Below, in pieces: positions 42,485 to 51,265 of a stretch of DNA of 64,000 bases. The stretch's first letter is position 1, and each line of letters opens with the position of its first letter. Both the position numbers and the translations under genes were made by a program. A model generated the notes under the pieces. The model saw only the letters and a program-made list of their open reading frames with translations. It was not told where the DNA came from and ran no database searches. The DNA is from Plantibacter sp. ME-Dv--P-122b. Lineage in GTDB: Bacteria; Actinomycetota; Actinomycetes; Actinomycetales; Microbacteriaceae. The DNA lies in NCBI RefSeq assembly GCF_030209375.1, contig NZ_JARVSC010000002.1:124001-188000 (forward strand), written 5' to 3'.

Positions 42485-44545
42485 ATGACCCACCGTTCCA
42501 ACGAGACCCCGAGTCCGTTCACCGTCGTCAACGGCGCCGTCGAATGGCGCGGTGACGGCGAGACCCTCCGCGTTGAAGCCTGGGGGTCGCACAGCGTCCG
42601 CGTGCGCTCATCGACGGTGGCGCCGCTGCAGGACGACCGATGGGCGCTACTCGACCCGCTGCCGTCCGCCCCGAGCGTCGAGGTCGACGGCGATCGTGCG
42701 ACCCTTCGCAACGGCCGGATGACCGTGGTGCTGCAGGCGCACACCGAACGCGGCTGGCAGACCGGCTATCCCGCGCACTCCTGCCGGATCGCCTTCCACG
42801 ACGACCGAGGTCTGCTGCTGGAGGAGCTGCACGACGGCGGCGCGCTCCAGCGAATCGCCCGCGATCACCGTCCCCGCCTCGGCGGTCGCGAGGTGCACCT
42901 GACCGCGGCCTTCGAGCCGCCCGCCTCCGAGCGCCTCGCCGGGATGGGTCAATACCAGCAGGACCTCCTCGACCTGAAGGGCAGTACCTTCGAGCTCGCG
43001 CACCGCAATTCCCAGGTGAGCGTGCCGTTCGTCGTGTCGGACCGGGGGTACGGGTTCCTGTGGCACAACCCGGCGGTGGGACGGGCCACCTTCGCCACCA
43101 ACCGGACCGAGTGGGTCGCCGAGTCGACCGGTCAGCTGGACTACTGGATCACCGCGGCTCAGACGCCCGCCGACATCCTGCGCGCCTACGCCGATGCGAC
43201 GGGACACGTCCCGGAGATGCCCGAGTACGGTCTCGGTCTCTGGCAATCGAGGCTGCGTTACTGGAACCAGCAGCAGGTCCTCGAGGTCGCGCGCGAACAC
43301 GTGCGGCGTGGGATCCCGCTCGACGTGATCATCATCGACTTCTTCCACTGGCCGAGGATGGGGGACTACCGCTTCGAAGACGAGCTCTGGCCGGACCCAG
43401 CGGCGATGGTCGCGGAACTCCGCTCCCTCGGGATCGAGGTGATGGTGTCGGTCTGGCCCCAGGTGTCGCTCGAATCGGAGAACTACGACCAGATGCGTCG
43501 CGAGAATCTGCTCGTCACGGCGGACCGAGGCGTCGACATCCAGATGCACTTCGGGGGACCGTCGGCGTTCATCGACCCCACGTCGCCGGAAGCGAGGACG
43601 TTCCTCCGGGACCGCTTGCAGAACGGCTATGGCCGGCACGGCATCAAGCTGTTCTGGCTCGACGAGGCTGAGCCGGAGTTCGCCCTCTACCACTTCGACA
43701 CCTACCGGCTCGCAGCCGGCCCAGTGCTCCAGACCGGGAACCTCTACCCGCAGCAGTTCGTCAAGGCGGTCCACAGGGGTGAAGGCGACGACCCGGACAG
43801 CGGACGGATCAGCCTGGTCAGGGCCGCATGGGCGGGGAGTCAACGGTATGGCGCGCTCATCTGGTCCGGGGACATCCGATCCGACTGGCAGGACCTTCGG
43901 CGCCAGATCACCGCCGGTATCCACATGGGCGTCGCCGGGATCCCCTGGGTCACGACCGATATCGGCGGCTTCGGCGGCGGCCGGGTCGACGACCCCGCCT
44001 TCCACGAACTCCTCGTGCGCTGGTTCCAGTTCGGCGCGTTCAGTCCCGTGCTCCGCATGCACGGTGATCGCAGCCCGTCCGTCCCGGTCACGGCAGCCGA
44101 CGGGACGGAGCGTCTGGCGTCCGGCGGTCCCAACGAACTCTGGGCGTACGGCGACGAGGTCTACGCGGTCCTCCGCCGGTACCTCTCCATCCGCGAACGG
44201 CTCCGTCCCTACCTCCGCGAGATCATGGACGAGGCCCACCGCATCGGGACGCCTGTCGTGCGGGGGCTTTTCCTGGAGTTCCCCGACGACCCGGCCGTCT
44301 GGTCGACACCCGACCAGTATCTGCTGGGGCCCGACCTGCTGGTGGCCCCGGTCACGCAGCCCGGCGCGACGACCCGGACCGTCTACCTGCCGGCCGGTGC
44401 CCGGTGGACCGCCCTCGCGACGGGTGTCCGGCACGAGGGCGGCCGGACGATCACCGTCGAGACACCGCTCGACGTCCTGCCGCTGTTCCTCCGTGACGAT
44501 CGCCGCCCGGAACTCGCCGACCTGCTGATTGGAGCCGACTCATGA
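42485..44545 (+). CDS. GH31-family glycosidase (alpha-xylosidase-like)
   Basis: A 686-residue cytoplasmic enzyme with an N-terminal beta-sandwich, a (beta/alpha)8 barrel and C-terminal beta domains. Nucleophile Asp393 in FWLDEAEPE and acid Asp463 in WSGDIRSDW; GLWQSRLRYWNQQQV and VIIIDFFHWPRMGDYRF are GH31 substrate-site segments. WLDEAEPE is found in alpha-xylosidase and oligosaccharide-acting subgroups rather than in classical maltase-type enzymes. ATG 42485 is chosen because AGAGAGA precedes it and the open frame upstream crosses O3. Its stop overlaps the GH51 start. Confidence 0.9.
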   Translation: MTHRSNETPSPFTVVNGAVEWRGDGETLRVEAWGSHSVRVRSSTVAPLQDDRWALLDPLPSAPSVEVDGDRATLRNGRMTVVLQAHTERGWQTGYPAHSCRIAFHDDRGLLLEELHDGGALQRIARDHRPRLGGREVHLTAAFEPPASERLAGMGQYQQDLLDLKGSTFELAHRNSQVSVPFVVSDRGYGFLWHNPAVGRATFATNRTEWVAESTGQLDYWITAAQTPADILRAYADATGHVPEMPEYGLGLWQSRLRYWNQQQVLEVAREHVRRGIPLDVIIIDFFHWPRMGDYRFEDELWPDPAAMVAELRSLGIEVMVSVWPQVSLESENYDQMRRENLLVTADRGVDIQMHFGGPSAFIDPTSPEARTFLRDRLQNGYGRHGIKLFWLDEAEPEFALYHFDTYRLAAGPVLQTGNLYPQQFVKAVHRGEGDDPDSGRISLVRAAWAGSQRYGALIWSGDIRSDWQDLRRQITAGIHMGVAGIPWVTTDIGGFGGGRVDDPAFHELLVRWFQFGAFSPVLRMHGDRSPSVPVTAADGTERLASGGPNELWAYGDEVYAVLRRYLSIRERLRPYLREIMDEAHRIGTPVVRGLFLEFPDDPAVWSTPDQYLLGPDLLVAPVTQPGATTRTVYLPAGARWTALATGVRHEGGRTITVETPLDVLPLFLRDDRRPELADLLIGADS

Positions 44546-46818
44546 CGACGATCATGGTCAACCGCAATGAAGCCACGCCGATCAGTCCAGAGCTGTGGGG
44601 GGTGTTCTTCGAGGACATCAACCATGCTGCCGACGGCGGCCTGTACGCAGAACTCGTCCAGAACCGGTCCTTCGCCTACTCGGAGGCCGACTCGCCCGGA
44701 TGGCACGCGCTCACCGCCTGGCGGACCGAGGGCGACGTCCGACGGTGCAGTGACGAGCCGCTGTCGCCGAACGCCCCCGTCTTCCTCCGCATGGGGGAGC
44801 ACGGTGTCGCGGCACGGGCGTGCAACGAGGGGTTCGACGGCATCGTCGTCCGTCGCGGACAGACCTACCGCTGCTCCATGTTCGTCAGAGCGGAGGGATC
44901 CACCCGCGTCGACGTCGTCCTCGCAGCGGGTGGCGTCGCGGTCTCCGCCGTCATCCCGGTGACGGGGTCGCGAACGTGGGCGCGCGTCGAAGCGGTGCTG
45001 CAGGCGACGGTCGACGCAGCCGACGGCACGCTCACGGTCGCCACCGACGGCGACTCGCTTGTCGACATCGACCTCGTCTCGCTCTTCCCGGAGCACGTGT
45101 TCGCCGGAGACGACAACGGGTTGCGGCAGGACCTCGCCCAGGCGGTGGCCGCGCTGCGGCCCCGGTTCATGCGCTTCCCCGGCGGCTGTGTCGCGCACGG
45201 GCTCGGTCTCGACAACATGTACCGCTGGCCGGAGACCGTCGGCCCCGTGCAGGATCGTCGGCATGATGCCAACCTGTGGGGGTACCACCAGTCCCGCGGG
45301 CTCGGGTACTACGAGATGTTCCGGTTCTGCGCGCAGATCGGTGCCTCGCCGCTGCCGGTCGTCGCGGCGGGGGTCTGCTGCCAGAACACCATCGGTGGAC
45401 CGGTGCCGCTGCCCGACACGGAGATGGACGCCTACATCCAGGAGGTGCTCGACCTCGTCGAGTTCGCCAACAGCACGACGGACACCCGATGGGGCGCCGT
45501 TCGTGCCTCGCTCGGTCACCCGGCCCCGTTCGGACTGCGGTTCCTCGGGGTGGGCAACGAGGACCAGATCGACGAGGTGTTCCGGGACCGCTTCGCGCGA
45601 CTCCTCCGCGCGCTTCGGGAGCGGCACCCGGAGATCCAGGTCGTCGGGACAGCCGGCCCTGCACCGCACGGCCCCGACTTCGAGGCGGGGTGGGCGCTCG
45701 CACGTGAACTCGAGGTCCCCGTGGTCGACGAGCACAGCTACAAGTCGCCGCGGTGGTTCTTCCAGAACGTCCACCGCTATGACGACTACGACCGCACCGG
45801 GCCCCGGGTCTACCTCGGGGAGTACGGCTCGTGGGGCAACACGATGCTGAACGCCCTGTCCGAGGCGGCCTACATGACCGGACTGGAACGCAACGGCGAC
45901 GTGGTCGCGCTCGCCTCCTACGCGCCGCTCCTCGCCAAGGTGGACCACACGCAGTGGGTGCCCGACCTCATCTACTTCGACGGTGAACGCGTGTACGAGA
46001 CGCTCAACTACCACGTGCAGGGGATGTTCTCCCGGACGGCCGGCGATCGCGCCCTCCACCTCGAGATCGCGGACGCCCCGTCGTGGTTCCGCGCCGCGGG
46101 CGGTGCGACGCGGTTCGCCGTGTCGGCGAAGGGTTTCGAGGTGCGGTGTTCCGACATCACGGTGCAGGACCGGCCGTTGCCCGACGTCACCCTCGGGTCC
46201 GACTCGGGGCGGTTCGACCTGACGACCGATCTCGGTTCGCTGGACGTCGAACTCGCGCTGACGCTGCACGTGGAGGCAGGCGACGCAGAGCGGGGATCCT
46301 TCGCAGTGCACGTCGGTGACCTCGACGGGGGCGAACACTGGGAGTGGAACTTCGGGACCTGGTTGAACCGCACGATGACCCTCCACACGACCACGGACGG
46401 ATTCCGGGACGAGGCGTCGCCCGGCGTGCCCTTCCGGCTCGAGGTGGGGCGCGAGTACCGCCTCCGGCTCGGTGTCGGCGGCGATGGCCGCGTCTTCTCG
46501 GTCTTCGTCGACGGCGTCCTGCTGCACCGGCACGTCGACGAGGACGCACCCGAACACCGCTTCGTGGCCTCCTGCGTCACGGACAGCCGCACCGGACGGA
46601 CCGCGCTGCGCATCGTCAACGCCACGGACGAGGAGACGCCGGTCGAGCTCGTGGACGCGGAGGGCCGACCGCTCGTCGTGCTCGCCGCCGAGACCCTCGC
46701 CTGCGCGCCCGCTGACGGGGTGCCGTTCGCGAGCGCGCCGACGCGGCCGACGGGACTGTGCGTCCAGGGCGGGGTGCGTGTGCCGCCGTGGTCGCTCACC
46801 GTCCTCCAACTCGCCTGA
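44542..46818 (+). CDS. GH51 alpha-L-arabinofuranosidase, multi-domain
   Basis: A 758-residue protein. PISPELWGVFFEDINHAADGG begins the GH51 fold. A CBM4/9-like beta-sandwich (about 60-190) is inserted before the barrel; then Glu340 in VGNEDQ is the acid/base and Glu427 in VYLGEYGSW the nucleophile. From about 560 to 680 an extra jelly-roll-like region (GRVFSVFVDGVLLH) interrupts the usual C-terminal domain. No signal peptide, so it acts on imported arabinosyl oligosaccharides. ATG 44542 overlaps the GH31 stop (ATGA), giving coupled translation. Confidence 0.9.
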   Translation: MTTIMVNRNEATPISPELWGVFFEDINHAADGGLYAELVQNRSFAYSEADSPGWHALTAWRTEGDVRRCSDEPLSPNAPVFLRMGEHGVAARACNEGFDGIVVRRGQTYRCSMFVRAEGSTRVDVVLAAGGVAVSAVIPVTGSRTWARVEAVLQATVDAADGTLTVATDGDSLVDIDLVSLFPEHVFAGDDNGLRQDLAQAVAALRPRFMRFPGGCVAHGLGLDNMYRWPETVGPVQDRRHDANLWGYHQSRGLGYYEMFRFCAQIGASPLPVVAAGVCCQNTIGGPVPLPDTEMDAYIQEVLDLVEFANSTTDTRWGAVRASLGHPAPFGLRFLGVGNEDQIDEVFRDRFARLLRALRERHPEIQVVGTAGPAPHGPDFEAGWALARELEVPVVDEHSYKSPRWFFQNVHRYDDYDRTGPRVYLGEYGSWGNTMLNALSEAAYMTGLERNGDVVALASYAPLLAKVDHTQWVPDLIYFDGERVYETLNYHVQGMFSRTAGDRALHLEIADAPSWFRAAGGATRFAVSAKGFEVRCSDITVQDRPLPDVTLGSDSGRFDLTTDLGSLDVELALTLHVEAGDAERGSFAVHVGDLDGGEHWEWNFGTWLNRTMTLHTTTDGFRDEASPGVPFRLEVGREYRLRLGVGGDGRVFSVFVDGVLLHRHVDEDAPEHRFVASCVTDSRTGRTALRIVNATDEETPVELVDAEGRPLVVLAAETLACAPADGVPFASAPTRPTGLCVQGGVRVPPWSLTVLQLA

Positions 46819-46838
46819 CGGGACCAGCAGGGACCAGG

Positions 46839-46876
46839 GCGTGGCGGCGTCGACGATCGTGTCGACGCCGCCACGC
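46839..46876. terminator. bidirectional terminator hairpin
   Basis: A perfect 16-bp stem (46839-46854 with 46861-46876) and a 6-nt loop in the 63-bp gap between the convergent GH51 and TIM-barrel genes. Confidence 0.8.
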
Positions 46877-46881
46877 GCGGT

Positions 46882-47649
46882 TCAGCGTCCGTTCGCGTCG
46901 AGCCAGGTGCGGGAGGCGCTGAGCCCCTCGGCGAGCCCTGCCTCGCTCTCCTCGTCGACGCAGAGCCACCCGGTGTATCCGGCCCGGTCGAGCGCGTCGA
47001 GGACGCCGAGCAGGTCGAGCTCGCCCTGGCCGGCCAGACGCCATTCGCCGTCGCGTCCGACGGGGAGCGAGTAGTCCTTCAGATGCAGGTTGTCGATGTG
47101 AGGCCCGAACTCGTCGATGAAGCCGGGGAGGTCGGCGATGTCGGACCTCGCCAGGTGCGCGGTGTCGACCGTGAGTCCCAGGAGTCCTGGTTCGACGCCG
47201 TCGAAGAACTCCCGGAAGTCCGTGAGCTCCATGACCGGCTGGTCGGTGTGGTGGTGGAGGGAGAAGGCCACGCCGCGCTCCCCGGCTTCCGCGGCGATGT
47301 CGAGCAAGGTGCGGGCGAACGCGCGTCGCTGGTCGGCGTCGACTCCCAGGTGCGGATGGCCATGGCAGAACACGATGCGTTCGGCACCGACGCCTGCCGC
47401 GAACCCGATGGTCGCCCGGATGCGCTCCCGCCCGTCGTCGTCGATCGAGTCACCCGTGATCACCGCGGAGTAGATCCCCGGATCCGCCCCGAGCTCGTCG
47501 AGCGCACGAGCGGGGTCGGAGACGAAGTCCGCGTACTGGGCACCCTTCAGCTGGAGCCCCTCGTACCCTTCGTCCCGGAACGTCCCGATGAGGACGGGCA
47601 CCTCGGCGGGCTCGAGGAATTTCGAGAAGGCGCGGCGGAGCCCGCTCAT
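46882..47649 (-). CDS. sugar phosphate isomerase/epimerase-family TIM barrel
   Basis: A 255-residue xylose-isomerase-like TIM barrel. Metal- and substrate-site segments in order: FCHGHPHLG, FSLHHHTDQPVMEL, LGLTVDTAHLARSD, NLHLKDY and LCVDEESE. Family members isomerise or dehydrate sugars, inositols and keto-acids; the substrate here is unknown, but the Gfo/Idh gene of the same operon suggests a sugar acid or inositol-type route. ATG 47649 overlaps the cupin stop (ATGA). Last gene of the operon. Confidence 0.87.
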   Translation of the reverse strand: MSGLRRAFSKFLEPAEVPVLIGTFRDEGYEGLQLKGAQYADFVSDPARALDELGADPGIYSAVITGDSIDDDGRERIRATIGFAAGVGAERIVFCHGHPHLGVDADQRRAFARTLLDIAAEAGERGVAFSLHHHTDQPVMELTDFREFFDGVEPGLLGLTVDTAHLARSDIADLPGFIDEFGPHIDNLHLKDYSLPVGRDGEWRLAGQGELDLLGVLDALDRAGYTGWLCVDEESEAGLAEGLSASRTWLDANGR

Positions 47650-48023
47650 TCGCCGATCACCTCGCGCTCGGCGGTGTCGAAGATGATGAGGAGTTCGCAT
47701 TCCTCGTCCCCGATGTTCACCGCGTTGTGCACGGCGCCGAGCGGAATGGAGATCGTGTCACCGGGACCCATCTCCACGTACTCGTCGTCCACACGGTTGC
47801 GGATGCGACCGCGGATGACGGTCAGCACCTCGTCGCAGTTCGGGTGATGGTGCACCGGGTTGTTCCGTCCGGGCTGGATGAAGCACTTCCCGACAGTCAG
47901 GACGTCGGAATTGCCCTCCGATCCGGCGACCATCCACTCGAGCCGCCCCCAATCCTGTGGAAGCACGGTTGCGGTTCCGGCTGGAATGAATCCGCCCCGG
48001 CGGCTCGTCGTGTTCTCGGTCAT
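47646..48023 (-). CDS. small cupin protein
   Basis: A 125-residue single-domain cupin. Motif 1 is PVHHHPNCDEVLTVIRGRI, with three histidines and Glu as metal ligands; motif 2 is PLGAVHNAVNIG. It could be a sugar isomerase, epimerase or metal-dependent helper enzyme. AGGAG lies six bases before ATG 48023. It follows the binding-protein gene across a GC-rich hairpin and is coupled to the TIM-barrel gene. Confidence 0.88.
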   Translation of the reverse strand: MTENTTSRRGGFIPAGTATVLPQDWGRLEWMVAGSEGNSDVLTVGKCFIQPGRNNPVHHHPNCDEVLTVIRGRIRNRVDDEYVEMGPGDTISIPLGAVHNAVNIGDEECELLIIFDTAEREVIGE

Positions 48024-48086
48024 CGTTACTCCTTGATCTGGTGGTGCTCGTGGGGTGTCCGGTCTTGTGGTCGGTCGGAGTCGCGG

Positions 48087-48116
48087 CGGCCGGCCGAGGT
48101 GACGCCCGGCCGGCCG
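48087..48116 (-). terminator. intra-operon hairpin after the second binding-protein gene
   Basis: CGGCCGGCC (48087-48095) pairs with GGCCGGCCG (48108-48116) across a 12-nt loop, just after the binding-protein stop and before the cupin gene, in the same position as the hairpin after the first binding-protein gene. Confidence 0.5.
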
Positions 48117-48123
48117 GCGAGGG

Positions 48124-49386
48124 TCAACCGCCCAACTGCTTGATCTTGGCGTCGAGCGCGGCGCCGACCTCCTCGGGGGTCAGCTGTCCCTGAGCCATGA
48201 GCTGCAGTTGCGCGACGAGCTCGACGTTCAGCGCGTCCTGATACCGGGGCCAGGCAGCCATCGGGAGGTACACGCGCTCCTCTTGGAGGGCGAGGAGGTT
48301 CGGTTCCAGGTGCTCGTCGATGGATGGTTCGTAGTCGGCCGTGGTCGTCATCGAGTTGGTCTGTTCCTGGTAGACCTTCACACCCTCGGGACTGGCGAGG
48401 AACGCGAGGAAGGCCTGGGCCGCCTCGGGCTGCTTGGCCTTCGCGTTGATGGCCCATCCGGGAGAAGCGTTCCCGGAGAACCAGGCCACACCATCCGGCT
48501 GCGGGAAGCCCGCGATCCTCCAGTTCAGCTCCGGGTTCAACTCGGGTACCTTCTTCACGTTCCACGGCCCCATCGGGATCATGGCGGCACGGCCGGTGAC
48601 GAATTCCTCGAGCACCTGGTCGCCGTTGATCCCGACGACATCCTTGGAGATGAGGCCCTCATCGAAGAGGTCGGCCCAGCGTTCAAGCGGTTCTTGCCAG
48701 TTCTCGGCGAACGAACCCGTCCCGTCGAACGCGGCGAGGTCGCTGGTGCCGTTCTTCGCGTTGGCCGCGCCAACACTGGAGGCGATGCTGTCCGGGACCG
48801 CGGCCCACGGCTCGAGGTACGGTGTCACGCCGGTGGCCTCGAGATCGCGCAGGAGTTGGACGAACTCGTCCCACTGCGTCGGGAACTCGTCATATCCCAG
48901 CGAGGCGAGCAGATCGACGTCATAGGCGAGACCGGTTGACCATGACGAGATCGAGAGGCCGTAGACCCGCCCCTCCGATCCGCGGACCGTCTTGTTCAGC
49001 GGAGCGATCGCGTCCATGTAGGGCTCATCCGTCAGGTCCAGGATCAGCTTCCCTTCGATGAGGTTGGTCTTGTTCTCGGACCCCATGACGAAGACGTCGG
49101 CGGCGGTACCCGCGAGGAGGCGGTTCTGCAAGGTCGAGATGTACTCGGCCACCGGAGGCGCGTGGGAGACCTCGACCGTGATGTCCGGGTTCTCCTGCTC
49201 GAAGGCCTCGATGACGGGTGCCATCACCTCCGGGCTGTCCCAGGTCATGAACGTGAGGGTGGTCTTCCCGCCGTCCGCGCCGGAGCAGCCGCCGAGGGCG
49301 AGGGCGAGGGCGGCGGCGCCGGCGAACAGGGGGAGCGGGCGGACGCGGGTGCGCCGAGGGTTCGTGCGGACGGATCTGTGCATCAT
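48124..49386 (-). CDS. sugar-binding lipoprotein of a second ABC importer
   Basis: A 420-residue family-1 solute-binding protein. Signal peptide with lipobox LGGC (Cys near 34); TTLTFMTWDSPEVMAPVIEAF starts the mature fold; ASPGWAINAKAKQPEAAQAF lies in the second lobe. It belongs to the CUT1 class for oligosaccharides or glycosides and resembles the 38992 protein in layout. Ligand unknown. It is followed by a hairpin and the cupin gene and preceded by the MalG-like permease (65-bp gap). Confidence 0.92.
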   Translation of the reverse strand: MMHRSVRTNPRRTRVRPLPLFAGAAALALALGGCSGADGGKTTLTFMTWDSPEVMAPVIEAFEQENPDITVEVSHAPPVAEYISTLQNRLLAGTAADVFVMGSENKTNLIEGKLILDLTDEPYMDAIAPLNKTVRGSEGRVYGLSISSWSTGLAYDVDLLASLGYDEFPTQWDEFVQLLRDLEATGVTPYLEPWAAVPDSIASSVGAANAKNGTSDLAAFDGTGSFAENWQEPLERWADLFDEGLISKDVVGINGDQVLEEFVTGRAAMIPMGPWNVKKVPELNPELNWRIAGFPQPDGVAWFSGNASPGWAINAKAKQPEAAQAFLAFLASPEGVKVYQEQTNSMTTTADYEPSIDEHLEPNLLALQEERVYLPMAAWPRYQDALNVELVAQLQLMAQGQLTPEEVGAALDAKIKQLGG

Positions 49387-49451
49387 TGCGGATCTCGATT
49401 CTCTGCGGGTGGTGATGGTCGTGGAGCGGGTGATATGGATGGGACGAGCGA

Positions 49452-50303
49452 TCAGCCCTTGACGCTGCCGGCGAGGAGGCCGTTCACGATGTGGCGCTGC
49501 ATGGCGACGAAGAAGACCACCATCGGGATGAGCGCGAGTACCGAGAGCGCGAGGAAGGCAGGCCAGTCGACGGTGAACTCACCGACCGCCTTGTAGACCT
49601 GGAGCACCAGGGTCGAGTGCTGTGGCGAGCTGAGGAACACCACGGGGGTGAGGAAGTCGTTCCAGACCCACATGGTCTGGAAGACCCCGACCGTGATGAG
49701 GATCGGGCGGATCAGCGGGAGGGCGATCCGCCAGTAGATCTGGAGTGGGCTCGCACCGTCGAGCTTCGCGGCCTCGATCATCTCGCCGGGGATCGTGCGC
49801 ATGTAGCCGACGATCAGGAAGTAGCAGAACACCGAGCCCGCCGTGTACAGGAGGATGAGCCCGAGGAGCGAGTCCACCAGACCGAGCTGCGCGAAGAACC
49901 GGTACAGCGGGATGAGGGTGACCTGTCCTGGAACGAGGAAGGCGATCACGAAGACCACGGAGATGAGTCTCGAGCGTCGCAGGATGACCGAGAAGGCGGC
50001 GAGAGATCCGATCAGCAGCATGAGCAGGATCGAGACGACCGTCACGAGCAGCGTGTTGCCGAAGGCCTGCACGATCGGTACGTCGTTCAGGACACGTGCG
50101 TAGGTGTCCAGCCGCCATGCGGTCGGCAGTGCGAGTGGTGCGGCAGCCGTCTCCGCCTGGGTCTTGAAGGTGTTGACGACGATGTAGTAGAACGGCAGGC
50201 CGACGATGCAGGCCAGCGGCACCATGATGATGGTCGTCACGATCGCTCTCGGCCGCAGGACCGCTGGCCGTGCGGCGGGTCGGGCGGTGGTGGTGGTGGT
50301 CAC
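49452..50303 (-). CDS. CUT1 sugar ABC transporter permease (MalG-like)
   Basis: A 283-residue membrane permease: six spans, YYIVVNTFKTQ in the first periplasmic loop, EAA loop MIEAAKLDGASPLQIYWRIALPLIRP and C-terminal RHIVNGLLAGSVKG. GTG 50303 overlaps the stop of the MalF-like gene (GTGA) and follows GGAGGAA. It is paralogous to the 37162 permease. The locus has no ATPase gene. Confidence 0.93.
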   Translation of the reverse strand: MTTTTTARPAARPAVLRPRAIVTTIIMVPLACIVGLPFYYIVVNTFKTQAETAAAPLALPTAWRLDTYARVLNDVPIVQAFGNTLLVTVVSILLMLLIGSLAAFSVILRRSRLISVVFVIAFLVPGQVTLIPLYRFFAQLGLVDSLLGLILLYTAGSVFCYFLIVGYMRTIPGEMIEAAKLDGASPLQIYWRIALPLIRPILITVGVFQTMWVWNDFLTPVVFLSSPQHSTLVLQVYKAVGEFTVDWPAFLALSVLALIPMVVFFVAMQRHIVNGLLAGSVKG

Positions 50304-51265
50304 GAGTTCCTCCGTTCGGCCCGGTTCGAGAGCAGGAGTTGGATGGCGACGATGACGCCGACGAGCAGCATGAAGACGACCGCGAGCGCCGATGCCCGTC
50401 CGAACTGCGCTTGCGAGATCCCGTTCAGGATGATCGTCTGCGTGATGGTGTTCGTGGCGAAACCGGGTCCGCCGCCGGTCAGGGTGAAAGGCAGCTCGTA
50501 CACCTTGAGGCCACTGGTCATGAGGAGCAGGCAGCTGATGGTGACCGCCGGTGTGAGCAATGGGACGGTGATGTGCCGGAACTGCTGGAGTGCCGATGCG
50601 CCGTCGACGGTCGCGACCTCGTACAGGTCCGCCGGGATCGACTGCAGGTAGGCGAGGTAGAGGATGGCGTGCCACCCCGCCGTCGACCAGACACCGACGA
50701 CGATGACGGAGAGCTGGGCGAGCGTCGAATCGGACAGCCACGGCACGGGGCCGAAGCCGAAGGTGTTCCTGATGAGGGAGTTGAGGGCGCCGGATCCGAG
50801 TGGGGAGAGGATGAATCCCCAGACGAGGCCGAGGATGGCGACGCTCGGGATCGAGGGGAAGAAGAACACCGATCGCACGAAGTTCCGTCCGATGAAGCTC
50901 CGATTCAGGATGACCGCCGTGGGGATCGCGATCACCGTGACGAGCGCGGTGGTCCCGATCGTGAAGAGGATGGTGAAGGCCAGACCGGCCGTCATCGACG
51001 GATCCGTGAAGATCGCTGCGTAGTTGTCGAGCCCGACGAAGTTCACGTCGGTGCTGTAGCCGCCGAAGTCGGTGAAGCTCCAGTAGACCGATTGCGCGAG
51101 CGGGTAGGCGAACAGGAAGACGAACACGATGAGCAGCGGGATTGCAAAGGCCCGCACCTGGAACCGCTCCGCGAACTGGATCGCCGGGTGACGAGGAGCT
51201 CCGGCGGCGGAGACGGCGGTGGAGGGCGTGTCGGAGCGGTCTGATCGTGCCAGGGTGTCGGTCAT
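50300..51265 (-). CDS. CUT1 sugar ABC transporter permease (MalF-like)
   Basis: A 321-residue permease with a long polar N-terminal tail, six spans and EAA loop LYEVATVDGASALQQFRHIT; TLTGGGPGFATNTITQTI follows. Paralogous to the 37992 permease. ATG 51265 overlaps the Gfo/Idh stop as ATGA, so the order dehydrogenase-permease-permease is translated in a chain. Confidence 0.93.
   Translation of the reverse strand: MTDTLARSDRSDTPSTAVSAAGAPRHPAIQFAERFQVRAFAIPLLIVFVFLFAYPLAQSVYWSFTDFGGYSTDVNFVGLDNYAAIFTDPSMTAGLAFTILFTIGTTALVTVIAIPTAVILNRSFIGRNFVRSVFFFPSIPSVAILGLVWGFILSPLGSGALNSLIRNTFGFGPVPWLSDSTLAQLSVIVVGVWSTAGWHAILYLAYLQSIPADLYEVATVDGASALQQFRHITVPLLTPAVTISCLLLMTSGLKVYELPFTLTGGGPGFATNTITQTIILNGISQAQFGRASALAVVFMLLVGVIVAIQLLLSNRAERRNS

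Noticed and set aside
44383-46809. Long minus-strand open frame opposite GH51
   Set aside because: Antisense shadow; the plus strand has complete GH51 catalytic motifs.
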